Made by a program: the position numbers and the translations under genes
From: Desulfotruncus arcticus DSM 17038
GTDB taxonomy: Bacteria > Bacillota > Desulfotomaculia > Desulfotomaculales > Desulfallaceae
Assembly: GCF_900113335.1 (NCBI RefSeq)
Contig: NZ_FOOX01000002.1
Coordinates: forward strand, 335,635 to 399,634
Direction: 5' to 3'
Length of the DNA stretch: 64,000 bases
Shown: positions 50,575-60,300 of the stretch, one piece after another
Position numbering within the stretch: the first letter of the stretch is position 1
How the letters are laid out: the number at the start of each line of letters is the position of its first letter
The notes under the pieces: generated by a model
What the model was told of the DNA's origin: nothing
Database searches by the model: none
The model's input: the letters and a program-made list of their open reading frames with translations, nothing else

Positions 50575-51270
50575 ATGAGTGCAAAGAAGCTGGAACTTTT
50601 TGTTGATGGACGTTTAGACCAAAAGATTGAATTCATTGCCAGCAAGGTGATTAATACCGGCTATTCCGGCCGCAATCAGGCAGAGATTAAAAAGCATGTA
50701 GATGAGCTGAAGGCCCTGGGAATTCCCGCGCCGGAAAAAACTCCGCTTTTTTTGCCCAAGCCGGCCCAGCTGCTCAGCACGGCCGGCAGTATTGAGGCTA
50801 TTGACCGCAGCAATACCGGTGAGGCCGAAGCGGTGCTGCTGGTAGGCAAGGAAGAAATCTATGTGGCCGTGGGCAGTGACCATTCCGACCGGGAACTGCA
50901 TGCTTTCAACATCCCCAAATCCAAGCAAATTTACCCTAACTTTATTTCCAGAACGGTATGGCGCCTTGCGGATGTGGAAGACCACTGGGATGACCTGATA
51001 CTCAGATCAAGCATCAGCGTGTCCGGGAAACGGCGGGTATACCAGGAAGGCCGGCTGGCAGCGCTGCTGGGCCCCCGTGAACTGCTGGCCTCTGTCAGTC
51101 CGCTGGTCGGTGGGGATTTAACCGGACTGGTGATTTATTCGGGCACTCTGGCCGCCAGGGGAGAGATTAGGTTCAGCGACCGGTTTGAGGCTGAACTGGT
51201 GGACGAGGTGCGCGGGCAATCCCTTTACTGCGGCTATGCAATTGAATTGATTGACTGGTTCCGGAATTAA
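50575..51270 (+). CDS. DUF2848 family protein
   Basis: A 231-residue protein of the DUF2848 family, distantly related to fumarylacetoacetate-hydrolase-fold enzymes. Seen: NTGYSGRNQAEIKKHVDELKALGIPAPEKTPLFLPKPAQLL, the acidic EAEAVLLVGKEEIYVAVGSDHSDREL block (possible metal site) and PNFISRTVWRLADVEDHWDDLILRSS. Members are thought to be hydrolases or decarboxylases of small acids. The start is ATG 50575 with AAGGAGATA upstream. It lies between the PrpD gene and the second LeuCD pair. Confidence 0.82.
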   Translation: MSAKKLELFVDGRLDQKIEFIASKVINTGYSGRNQAEIKKHVDELKALGIPAPEKTPLFLPKPAQLLSTAGSIEAIDRSNTGEAEAVLLVGKEEIYVAVGSDHSDRELHAFNIPKSKQIYPNFISRTVWRLADVEDHWDDLILRSSISVSGKRRVYQEGRLAALLGPRELLASVSPLVGGDLTGLVIYSGTLAARGEIRFSDRFEAELVDEVRGQSLYCGYAIELIDWFRN

Positions 51271-51358
51271 GGCTTGATCCGGCACTGCGGCGCAAGTTAG
51301 ATGTTGGCAAAACCGTAAGCGGAGCCAATAAGCATTTCATTTAGTAGGGGGATAACTT

Positions 51359-52618
51359 ATGAAGCCAATGACCATTGTGGAGAAAATATTAAGCCGTAAA
51401 GCGGGCGCTCCGGTGTACGCGGGGGATTTTGCAACCGTGCCGGTTGATGCTCTGATGATTCACGACAGCAACGCCGCCACCACCATGGAATCTTTCCGTT
51501 CTTTTAAACGCAATGGGATCATGCCGGGAACAGACGTGGTCATGGTTATGGATCACTTTGCGCCCTGCCCCACAGAGGCGGCGGCAAATATGCACCTGAA
51601 AATGCGTGAATTTGCAGCCGGCCACAACCTCAGGCTTTACGGGGAGGGAGACGGCGTAGGACACCAGATAATGTGCGAAGGGCACGTGTTCCCGGGGGAT
51701 ATTGCCGTGGGGACAGACTCCCACAGCTGTACATACGGCGCGCTGAACGCTCTGGGAACGGGCATAGGGTCAACGGAGGCCGCGGGAGTGCTGGCCTACC
51801 GGAGGATGTGGTTTAGAGTGCCGGAAAGCATCCGGGTAGTCTGGCATGGCGAACTGCCGGCCGGGGTGACCGCCAAGGATCTGGCGCTGAAGACGGTGCA
51901 GGAAATCGGACTGCGCCGGGCCATTTACAAGGTGTTGGAGTTTGCCGGAGATGTGGTTTCGCGTCTTCCGGTGGAAGACAGAATGACCATATGTAACATG
52001 GGGGTTGAAGTTGGCGCCAAGGCCGCCATTATGCCCCCCGACGATAAACTGCTGCAGTGGATTGACCGGCGTCCGGGAACTGCCCGTACATTTGAGGCAG
52101 CCGGGGCGGACCCCGGCTGCGCCTACTGCGAGGTGCTGGAGCTGGATGCCGGTCAACTGGAGCCTCTGGTGGCCTGTCCGCCCATGGTGAACCTGGCGGC
52201 TCCGGCCCGGGAGTTAAGCGGCAAGCCGGTGAGCCAGGTGGTGCTGGGGTCATGCACCAACGGGCGGGCCGGGGATTTTCACGCTGCCGCGGCGCTGCTG
52301 GCGGGCAAAAAAGTGGCCCCCGGTGTGCGGCTGATACTGGTGCCGGCCTCCAGGCAGGTGTTGACCGAACTGATCAATGACGGCACGATGGAGGCGCTGG
52401 TCCGGGCGGGCGGACAGCTGATCCCCCCCGGCTGCGGCCCCTGCGCCGGCTATCACGGCGGCATTGTGGGCAAACAAGAGGTGGTAGTGGCCACAACCAA
52501 TAGGAATTTTATCGGGCGCATGGGGAGCCAGGACGCCGAAATATATCTGGCCTCACCCGTTACCGCGGCGGCTGCGGCCCTGACCGGCATGATCACTGAT
52601 CCCCGGGAGGTGCTATAA
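51359..52618 (+). CDS. Aconitase-family hydro-lyase large subunit (LeuC-like, second)
   Basis: A 419-residue large subunit with cluster cysteines in VLGSCTNGR and PPGCGPCAG, and TDSHSCTYGALNALGTGIGSTEAAGVLA. It has the same length as the first LeuC-like protein but is clearly divergent (for example CAYCEVLELDAGQLEPLVACPP where the first has DAVYERVINVRLETIEPMIAKP), so it is not a recent duplicate. It probably catalyses a second hydration/dehydration step or acts on a different intermediate. ATG with AGGGGGGAT upstream; the small subunit overlaps its stop by one base. Confidence 0.92.
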   Translation: MKPMTIVEKILSRKAGAPVYAGDFATVPVDALMIHDSNAATTMESFRSFKRNGIMPGTDVVMVMDHFAPCPTEAAANMHLKMREFAAGHNLRLYGEGDGVGHQIMCEGHVFPGDIAVGTDSHSCTYGALNALGTGIGSTEAAGVLAYRRMWFRVPESIRVVWHGELPAGVTAKDLALKTVQEIGLRRAIYKVLEFAGDVVSRLPVEDRMTICNMGVEVGAKAAIMPPDDKLLQWIDRRPGTARTFEAAGADPGCAYCEVLELDAGQLEPLVACPPMVNLAAPARELSGKPVSQVVLGSCTNGRAGDFHAAAALLAGKKVAPGVRLILVPASRQVLTELINDGTMEALVRAGGQLIPPGCGPCAGYHGGIVGKQEVVVATTNRNFIGRMGSQDAEIYLASPVTAAAAALTGMITDPREVL

Positions 52619-53115
52619 TGTCATTAAAAACGCTATTGCAGGGAAAAACGCATAAATTTGTCGATGATATCACCACTGACTACATTATTGCAGGAAAACA
52701 TCGATCAAAGGCGGAAAATGTACTTGATTTAAAGGATTACGTATTTAACGAAATCCGGCCCGGTTTTGCCGGGAGCGTTACCCGGGGCGACATAATTGTG
52801 GCCGGACATAATTTCGGCTGCGGGTCGTCCCGGGAACATGCCGCCACACTGATCAGGGCCTGCGGTATTGACGCGGTACTGGCCAAGTCCTTCGCCCGTA
52901 TTTTTTACCGGAATGCGATTAATATCGGTTTGCCGGTGATTGAATGCGACACTGACCTGATCGGGGAAGGCGATTTGCTGCAGGTGGACCTGAAAAGCGG
53001 GACGGTCAAGAATCTTTCGACCGGGGCGGCAACATCCTTTAAACCCATACCGGCGTCACTTAAGGTAATATTGGAGGCGGGCGGGCTGGTCAACCACCTG
53101 ACCCGAACCACGTAG
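52618..53115 (+). CDS. Aconitase-family hydro-lyase small subunit (LeuD-like, second)
   Basis: A 165-residue swivel-domain partner: DDITTDYIIAGKHRSKAE, GHNFGCGSSREHAATLIRACGIDAVLAKSFARIFYRNAINIGLPVIEC and the C-terminal ILEAGGLVNHL. The substrate-loop sequence GKHRSK is basic and differs from GRYFHLR in the first pair. Its start codon overlaps the large-subunit stop (TAATG). Confidence 0.92.
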   Translation: MSLKTLLQGKTHKFVDDITTDYIIAGKHRSKAENVLDLKDYVFNEIRPGFAGSVTRGDIIVAGHNFGCGSSREHAATLIRACGIDAVLAKSFARIFYRNAINIGLPVIECDTDLIGEGDLLQVDLKSGTVKNLSTGAATSFKPIPASLKVILEAGGLVNHLTRTT

Positions 53116-53155
53116 CACAGAACGGCAGCAAAAATGACAGCAGGGGGTAAGCGCT

Positions 53156-55321
53156 TTGAGTAAAAAAAAGAAAAGTGTCTGCTTTATTGCGCAGTACAAG
53201 GTAACCTGTGATTTTGTCGCCCGACAGCTCTTGCAGTTTTTGGACAAATTCATTACGGTGAGAACCTGGTGTTTGAAATACGACAGCGCGCCCCCCGGCC
53301 ATTTTTTTGATAATGATATATTTATTGTTTCCTGCAATACCACAATGGAACTGGTGCGCGGTTATTTCCCGCCCGGTAAAGCGGTATTGCTGGCGGCCCG
53401 CAACATTAACATTAAAAGGTTGGAAAAACTGCTTGAATTTAAGCCGGGCACCAAGGCCCTGGTAGTGGCCGGATCGGCGGAGACGGCGGCATCGGCCATT
53501 AATTTAATGAACGGGTTTGGCGTAAATTATCTGGAACTGGTGCCGTATTATCCGGGCAGCTCAATTGAAATCCCCGGAGATATTGAACTGGCCATCACCA
53601 CGGGACTGTCTCATATAGTGCCGGAGCAGGTTAAAAAAATAGTGGACCTGGGGAACAAAGGCATCGATCTTTCTACCTTTGCCAACTTAATGCAGCATTT
53701 AAATATCCCCATTGAGGTGTTAAATGAAATCTCCCACCATTACCTGGAGGCAATTCTCAGTGTCAGTCATAACCGGCTGAAAATAGCCAGGGTCAACGAA
53801 AACCTGAAGCATAACATGGAGGTTGTGTTGAATACCGTTAACGACGCCATCATAGCCGTTGACGGTTCCAATCATATCATCATGTTCAACCCCACGGCGG
53901 AAGAGATTCTGAACATCAAAAAAAGCGAGGTAATGGGTAAAATCGCCGGGGATGTGATTCCCCAGCTTGATTTTACCGGCTGCCTTAAATCCGGGGAAAG
54001 TATTCTTAACGAAGTTAAAAGGATCAACGAGACCCATTATGTTATTACCATCAACCCGATCCGCAACGAACCCGGACTGAACAACGGGGTTGTGGCGACG
54101 CTCAGGCCGGTTGACGAGGTTCAGGAATTGGAGACCAAGGTTAGAAGGGTGCTGAAAAAGAAAGGCAACGTGGCCAAACATACCTTTGCCGATATTATTG
54201 GCGAGTCCGCGGAGCTGAAGAAAACTATCGCCCTGGCTAAAAAGTTCGCGGAAACCGAGCTGACTGTTTTACTGGAAGGGGAAAGCGGAACAGGCAAGGA
54301 ATTGTTTGCCCAGGCTATACACAATCAGTCTTCCAGGCGGAAAGGACCATTCGTAGCCCTTAATTTTGCGGCTCTGCCGGAAAATCTGGTGGAAAGCGAA
54401 CTTTTCGGCTATGAAGACGGGGCTTTTACCGGGGCCAAAAGGGGCGGCAGACCCGGGCTGTTCGAGGAAGCCCATTTGGGCACGATATTTTTGGATGAAA
54501 TTGGCGACTCCTCGCCGGAAGTGCAAAAAAGGCTGCTGCGCGTCCTGGAGGAGCGTGAAATAAGAAGAGTTGGCGGGAGTACGGTTACTCCCGTCGATGT
54601 CAGAGTTATAGCCGCCACCAACCAGAACCTTGAAAGCCTGGTTAAACAAGGCAAGTTCCGGGCGGATTTGTTTTTCCGCCTGTGCGCGCTGCCCGTGTCA
54701 TTACCGCCGCTGCGCAGCAGGGACGGAGATATTATCCTGCTGGTTAATTATTTCTCCGGTAAGATTTCCGGCAGACAAATAACATTGGATGCATCAATTA
54801 AGGACTTTCTACAAAGCTATAGCTGGAAAGGAAATATACGGGAACTGGAAAATGTGGTGAAATATATGTGCAGTGTGCTCGGCTTGAAACAAGTTGCCGG
54901 GCTTGGTGATTTGCCGCCTTATCTGATGAGGAAAAGCTCGCAGCTGTTGGATGCGGCAAATGCCGAACCGGTACGGCGCCAGGCGGCGGACAGGTATAAA
55001 ACATTGGTCTCGGCTTTGAAAAGCGAGGGCAGCCTGGATACGGTGTTAATCATGCTGCAGGAAATACAAAGCTGCTCCCTGCTTAACCGGGGAGTCGGGC
55101 GCAACGCGCTGATGGAAAAGCTCAAAGCCAGCCGGGTGCCTTTTTCTGATTATAAAGTCAGGCAGCTGCTGAGAATGCTTAATGAATTAGGCTATATTGA
55201 CTCCGGCGTTACCCGGCAGGGCAGCAGAATAACCGCATTGGGCGAGGAGCTATTGTCGTTTTTGGAATCAGGGCAGCCGCATTTGGGAAATGATGGTATT
55301 GATAAGCTGTACTTACTTTAA
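53156..55321 (+). CDS. Sigma-54 activator of the catabolic island
   Basis: A 721-residue enhancer-binding protein. The N-terminal ~190 residues form an unfamiliar sensor, loosely like the PrpR N-terminal domain ([48 protein letters not shown]). A PAS domain follows (about 225-325, [17 protein letters not shown]). The AAA+ domain has Walker A GESGTGKE, the sigma-54 loop GAFTGA and Walker [12 protein letters not shown]. The C-terminus lacks a Fis-type HTH; instead, about residues 640-705 look like a winged helix ([11 protein letters not shown]...[18 protein letters not shown]). TTG start with AGGGGGTAA upstream. It probably drives the promoter at 41593. Confidence 0.9.
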   Translation: MSKKKKSVCFIAQYKVTCDFVARQLLQFLDKFITVRTWCLKYDSAPPGHFFDNDIFIVSCNTTMELVRGYFPPGKAVLLAARNINIKRLEKLLEFKPGTKALVVAGSAETAASAINLMNGFGVNYLELVPYYPGSSIEIPGDIELAITTGLSHIVPEQVKKIVDLGNKGIDLSTFANLMQHLNIPIEVLNEISHHYLEAILSVSHNRLKIARVNENLKHNMEVVLNTVNDAIIAVDGSNHIIMFNPTAEEILNIKKSEVMGKIAGDVIPQLDFTGCLKSGESILNEVKRINETHYVITINPIRNEPGLNNGVVATLRPVDEVQELETKVRRVLKKKGNVAKHTFADIIGESAELKKTIALAKKFAETELTVLLEGESGTGKELFAQAIHNQSSRRKGPFVALNFAALPENLVESELFGYEDGAFTGAKRGGRPGLFEEAHLGTIFLDEIGDSSPEVQKRLLRVLEEREIRRVGGSTVTPVDVRVIAATNQNLESLVKQGKFRADLFFRLCALPVSLPPLRSRDGDIILLVNYFSGKISGRQITLDASIKDFLQSYSWKGNIRELENVVKYMCSVLGLKQVAGLGDLPPYLMRKSSQLLDAANAEPVRRQAADRYKTLVSALKSEGSLDTVLIMLQEIQSCSLLNRGVGRNALMEKLKASRVPFSDYKVRQLLRMLNELGYIDSGVTRQGSRITALGEELLSFLESGQPHLGNDGIDKLYLL

Positions 55322-55345
55322 GTGCTAATCATGGGAGGAGCAGTA

Positions 55346-56602
55346 ATGCCAGTGTCAAGCATATGGCCGATAATAAAAATACTCGCTGTTTTTTTGCTGA
55401 TGATTTTAATGCTGCGGAAAAAAATCAGCCTGGATATAACGCTCTTGGTGTCAACGGGCGTTCTGGGCGTTATTTTCGGCCTTGGCGCAATAGCGCTGTT
55501 CAAGCAGTATGCCTATACGCTTGCCGACATATCAACTCTGGATCTTATTGCCGTCCTGGTGCTGATTATGGTTTTGGAGTCGGTGATGCGGCGTACCGGT
55601 ATGCTTAAGGCGATGACCGATTCTTTAGCCGGCCTGCCCTGGAATAACCGTTTGCTGACCGCCGCCATACCGGCCATCATCGGGGTGCTGCCGTCGGCCG
55701 GCGGCGCCAGGTTTTCGGCGCCGCTGGTGGGGCAAGCCACGGAAGGGCGGCCTTACGTGGTTGAAGACAAGGTCTTTATCAACTACTGGTTCAGGCATAT
55801 TTGGGAGTTTTCGCTTCCTTTGTACCCGGCCCTGATCATTGCGATCAAAATATCCGGTTTTACCATGTCACAGATTTTAGTTTGGCTCTGGCCCTTTTCG
55901 GTGTTATGGGCCTTTCTTGGTTACTGGCATCTGTGGGGGCCGTACCAAAAAGTTAAGCAAGGTGCTTATCCCGGCAACGACCGGCTTCATTCCGGCGCCG
56001 CAACCGGATCATCTCTCAGGATGCTGATCGCCAATACGTGGCCTTTGTGGGCTACCGTAATCCTGGTGTTCTGCCGCGTGCCCATGGCAATTACACTTGG
56101 TATAGTTGTTTTATCGCTAATTATTCAGAAGCGATATGCCTGGCGCTACGTCTTTAAAACTTTGATCGAGCGGCTAACGCTGCGAATTGTCTTTTTAATT
56201 TGGGGTACGATGACCTTTAAAGATGTTCTTGTATTGTCGGGAGCCGTCGACCAGGTAAGCGCGGCAATATCGGCCATGGGTATTCCGGTTCTGGCTATAG
56301 TGGTGATCATGCCCCTGCTGCTGGGGGTAATGACCGGCATGGTTCAGGCCAGCATCGGCATATCCTTTCCCCTGGTGATGTCTATTATTCACCCTTCACC
56401 GGTCTATGTGATGCTGGCCTATGTATCCGGCACCATTGGCGTGATGATCTCGCCGGTGCACCTGTGTCTGGTGTTGACTATCGAGTATTTTAAAGCCGAC
56501 TTTGCAAGATCATATAAGCCGCTGGTGCTGCCGTGCCTGTTCATGGTTTTAATGGCCCTGGTGGTGTTCAAGTCTCAATGGTGGTTAAGTTCCATTTTAT
56601 AG
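55346..56602 (+). CDS. DUF401 family membrane transporter
   Basis: A 418-residue integral membrane protein of the DUF401 family (IT/anion-transporter-like fold). It has about ten helices, with the blocks PAIIGVLPSAGGARFSAPLVG, NYWFRHIWEFSLPLYPALIIAIKISGF, FLIWGTMTFKDVLVLSGAVDQVSAAI and VMISPVHLCLVLTIEYFKAD. It may export a product or import an alternative acid substrate. ATG 55346 has GGGAGGAG eight bases upstream. It is the last gene of the island; a strong terminator follows, and 130 bp later jetB starts. Confidence 0.85.
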   Translation: MPVSSIWPIIKILAVFLLMILMLRKKISLDITLLVSTGVLGVIFGLGAIALFKQYAYTLADISTLDLIAVLVLIMVLESVMRRTGMLKAMTDSLAGLPWNNRLLTAAIPAIIGVLPSAGGARFSAPLVGQATEGRPYVVEDKVFINYWFRHIWEFSLPLYPALIIAIKISGFTMSQILVWLWPFSVLWAFLGYWHLWGPYQKVKQGAYPGNDRLHSGAATGSSLRMLIANTWPLWATVILVFCRVPMAITLGIVVLSLIIQKRYAWRYVFKTLIERLTLRIVFLIWGTMTFKDVLVLSGAVDQVSAAISAMGIPVLAIVVIMPLLLGVMTGMVQASIGISFPLVMSIIHPSPVYVMLAYVSGTIGVMISPVHLCLVLTIEYFKADFARSYKPLVLPCLFMVLMALVVFKSQWWLSSIL

Positions 56603-56625
56603 AAAAAACTAGACATTGTTTCACT

Positions 56626-56672
56626 AAAAGCCGGTAATTCCCGGGTACAGGCTGGGAATTACCGGCTTTTTA
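56626..56672 (+). terminator. Terminator at right end of catabolic island
   Basis: A 16-bp perfect stem (AAAGCCGGTAATTCCC / GGGAATTACCGGCTTT) ends in TTTT. It isolates the island's transcript from jetB-jetC. Confidence 0.92.
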
Positions 56673-56731
56673 ATATATATTATTAAATAATGAAAAAGCT
56701 AACCTGCTATTAGAAGGAAGGGGAATAATCG

Positions 56732-57355
56732 TTGAGCTGGCACCAGGAGTACGAGGAGCTTTCGAATAAGGATAAAGACACCTTCAGTAAAGCGGCAAAT
56801 CTGCTGCTCGGCCAGAGCTTTCTGGTCTACGAGCGGGAAGAAGACCGTCTATTTTACCGGTTTGTTGAGCGTTATTTGGATATCTTCAGCGAATATTTTT
56901 TCCTCTCCGGATGGGATTTGCACCACAACAAACGATTTTCCGTGCTGCAGCTGTACAATCGCTATGGCCGGAACCGGTATCGTTTTACCCTGCAGGAAAC
57001 AATAGTTTTATTTATTCTCAGGCTGCTTTATGATGAAAAGCAGCAAGCCTTGCGGCTGACCCAGGAGGTATTGATATCAGGTGAAGAGATCCAGGGGAAA
57101 TATATGGCCCTGGAGATCAAAAACCGCTTGCCGGCCCGGGATGACCTGGAAAAGGCGTTAAAGCTGTTCAGCAGCTTTTCCATTCTGGACTTAAAGCGCG
57201 GGCAATGGAAGGATCCCGACGCTGTGTATTTATTATATCCGACCATTCTATTAGTTGTTGACGTGCCCAGCCTGGAAAGGCTGGCGGACTGGATCAATGC
57301 AGGCGAATCAAAGGAGGACAAAGAAGATGCTACTGACCGGAATCAAGCTGATTAA
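56732..57355 (+). CDS. jetB: Wadjet system JetB (DUF4194, KITE subunit)
   Basis: A 207-residue protein of the JetB / DUF4194 family, the MukE-like KITE subunit of Wadjet. Features: AANLLLGQSFLVYEREEDRLFYRFVERYLDIFSEYFFLSGWDLHHNKRFSVLQLYN and FTLQETIVLFILRLLYDEKQQ, the winged-helix dimer typical of the family. TTG start at 56732 with AAGGAAGGGG upstream. jetC begins inside its last 29 bp. jetA is 15.8 kb upstream, separated by the catabolic island and its terminator; the jetB-jetC promoter must lie in the AT-rich 56673-56731. Confidence 0.9.
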   Translation: MSWHQEYEELSNKDKDTFSKAANLLLGQSFLVYEREEDRLFYRFVERYLDIFSEYFFLSGWDLHHNKRFSVLQLYNRYGRNRYRFTLQETIVLFILRLLYDEKQQALRLTQEVLISGEEIQGKYMALEIKNRLPARDDLEKALKLFSSFSILDLKRGQWKDPDAVYLLYPTILLVVDVPSLERLADWINAGESKEDKEDATDRNQAD

Positions 57356-60300
57356 CTGGCATTACTTTACTGACGAACACATTCCAATTGCGGGCAGCGC
57401 CTTGATCACCGGCAACAATAAAGCGGGCAAGTCCACGCTGATTGACGCGCTGCAAGTGGTTATTGTTTCCAATATGAGAAAGATTATGTTCAATTCCGCC
57501 GCCTTTGATGAAAAGACGGCCAGGGACCTGAAAGGTTATTTGCGTGGCAGGACCGGCACGGAAGGCAAGTACACCTACTTAAGAGGAAACGATGAGGATT
57601 TCTCCAGCTATATCGTGCTTGAATTTACCCGTTCTTCCAGCAATGAATCTTGCTTAATCGGCGCGGTGTTTGACTATTATTGCGACACCGGGGAAGAGGA
57701 TCACGTATTTTTCAAAATTGAAAATTGCAGGCTGCGGGAGCATCTGTTTTTACAGGACGGTTACCCCCGCAACCGGGAGCAGTTTGTCCACTACATGAAA
57801 GCCAGGGGGCTTAATTTTCGCCAGTACCGCAATGACCTGGAAGGTTACAGAAACGATTTGCGCCAGCTGTTTGGCGGAATCAAGGAGTCCTTTTTTTCGC
57901 TTTTTGTTAAAGGCATTTCTTTTAAACCCATCACCAACCTGAGGACGTTTATTTACAGCTACATTTTGGATGAGCGGCCCGTAGATGTGGATACCATGCG
58001 GGATTACGCCGAAAGATACCGCCAGATGGAAACCCAGCTGTTAAACACCGGCGCTGAAATTATGGCTCTGGAGGAAGAATACCAGGCGTATGAGAAAGTT
58101 GAGCATTTGAGGCGGCAGGAAGCAGCGGGTCGCTATATGTTGCACAGGGGCGACTATGAGCAAAAAGTGCGGGGGCTGGACGAGGCGCAGCAGCAGTGCC
58201 AACAATCGGAGGAACGGCTGCAGTGGCTGTTGACTGAACTAGGCACACTGGAGGCCGGTTATAAAAAGTTAACTGCTGAAAAAGAACAGTTAATCGAAAA
58301 AATAAACGGCATAGCGGTTGTGCGGCAGGAAAACAAATTAAAGCAGCAGATCGGGGCTTTAACGGAACAAATCGCCAAGTTGGAACAAAAACAGCTCAAC
58401 CTGCTGCAGCAGGTCAAGGCAGACCTGCGGGACAGGGAAAAGCTAGTTGATATTTTAAGCCTGCTGCAGGCCCCCGGCCAATTAACGGAAGCGCTCAAAG
58501 AAGACGAACGTGCCTGGAAGATGTTCATGGAGGCGGGGTTCTTTCCGGCCGAACCGGATAAGCATACCCGTTCCTGGAATGAAAGCATGAAATGGCTGAT
58601 CGTACAGGCAGCGGAACTAAAAAAACAGCGGGAAACAGTGCAAAAGCAGGCTCAGGAACTGGCTGAGGTTATTAGAAACCTGGGAAAAAACCGGGTACTA
58701 AACAATGCTTCCGCCACCATGAAATTAAAAAAAATGCTGGAGGAACAGCTTACCCCCCGGGAAGGCCAGAGCCGGGTGCCGGTGGATATTCTTTGTGAAG
58801 CCATCGACATACGTGACCGCCGCTGGCAGAATGCCATCGAGGGCTATCTTTCCACCCAGAAGTTTGATCTTTTGGTGCCGCCCGGCTATTTTGACCGGGC
58901 ACTGAGCATTTACGAGCGCCGTAAATTTACCCACGGCATGGAAAACGTGGGTTTAGTCAATACCGACAAGCTGGTCAAGGAGGTTAAACCACCGCTTGCT
59001 GGAAGCCTGGCCGAGGAAATATCAGCCGATAAAGAGCACATCCGCGCTTACGCCAACTGGCTTTTAGGCGGTTTGATAAAATGTTCGTCAGAGACGGAGT
59101 TCAAACGACACAAGCGGGCTATTACCGCTACCTGCATGGTGTACCAGAATTACACCGCCCGCCAAATTCCCCACAAACGATATGAGGTGCCCTATATAGG
59201 AGCACAGGCGGTAAAGCTGCAGCTAGCCGTAAAACAGGAGGAATTAAGGAAATGCCAGCAAGAGTTAACCCTGTTGAACGAAAAGATCAAAAAAAGTGAC
59301 AGTGTTTTAAGCTTGAACAGCGATAAGCATTATCTTTACCAGCAGTGGTTAACGAATTTCGAGCAGTGCAAAAATTTAGACCAGCTGGAATGGGAACTGG
59401 TACAAACAAAACAAGAATTGCTGCACCTGGACCGTTCGGAACTGGAACTACTGGAAAAGGCCAAAGAAGGTAAAGAGCTGGAATTACGGCAGTGTGAAAA
59501 AGAAATAGCCGGTTTAAACACAGAAAAAGGCCAGGTACAGGCGAAACTTGAATTGCTTGAACAGCAGCTGCGGCAGCTTGCCGGTGAAAAAGATGCCGCC
59601 TGCCGAAAATATCTTGCTTACCTGGATACACTTGCAGATGAATTAAAGGAAACCTGCGAGGCCAAATGGGAGCGGGAAAGCCAGCAGCGCTCGCCTGCGG
59701 AACTGGCGCACAATTATTACATCAGTATTCAGGGACTGGAAACCAAAATTAAAAATAGTATGGACCAGGTAGTCAACGCCAGGCACGATTTTAATAAGAA
59801 ATTTGATTTTTTAGCTGACGTTACCGCCGCCGATAACGAAAAATATGCTGAAAGGCTGCATTTTTTAAAGGATATTCACCTGCCTGAATACAGCAAAAAA
59901 GCCGGTGAGGCCCGGGAAAAAGCAGAGCAGGCTTTAAAAGAGCACTTCCTGTCCCGCTTGCATGAGGCCATCAAGCTGGCCTATGAAGAAATAGACGAAT
60001 TGAATTTTGCGCTGCAGGATTTGAAATTCGGCAGTTATTCCTACCGGTTCAGCCTGTCCCCCAAGCCCGAACTGCGGGAGTTTTACGAAATGATCGAGGG
60101 TTACCAGTTGGGCTCAACCGAGCTGCTTTTCAGCACGGTGTTCCAGGAGCTATATGGTGATAGTTTCAGCCGGCTGTTTGAAGAGATCACCTCCGACAGC
60201 CAGCAGGATAAATTGCAGGAGCTTACCGATTACCGCTCCTACCTTGATTTTGACATCATCATTACCGATGACCGGGGCAACAAAACCTATTTCTCCAAGG

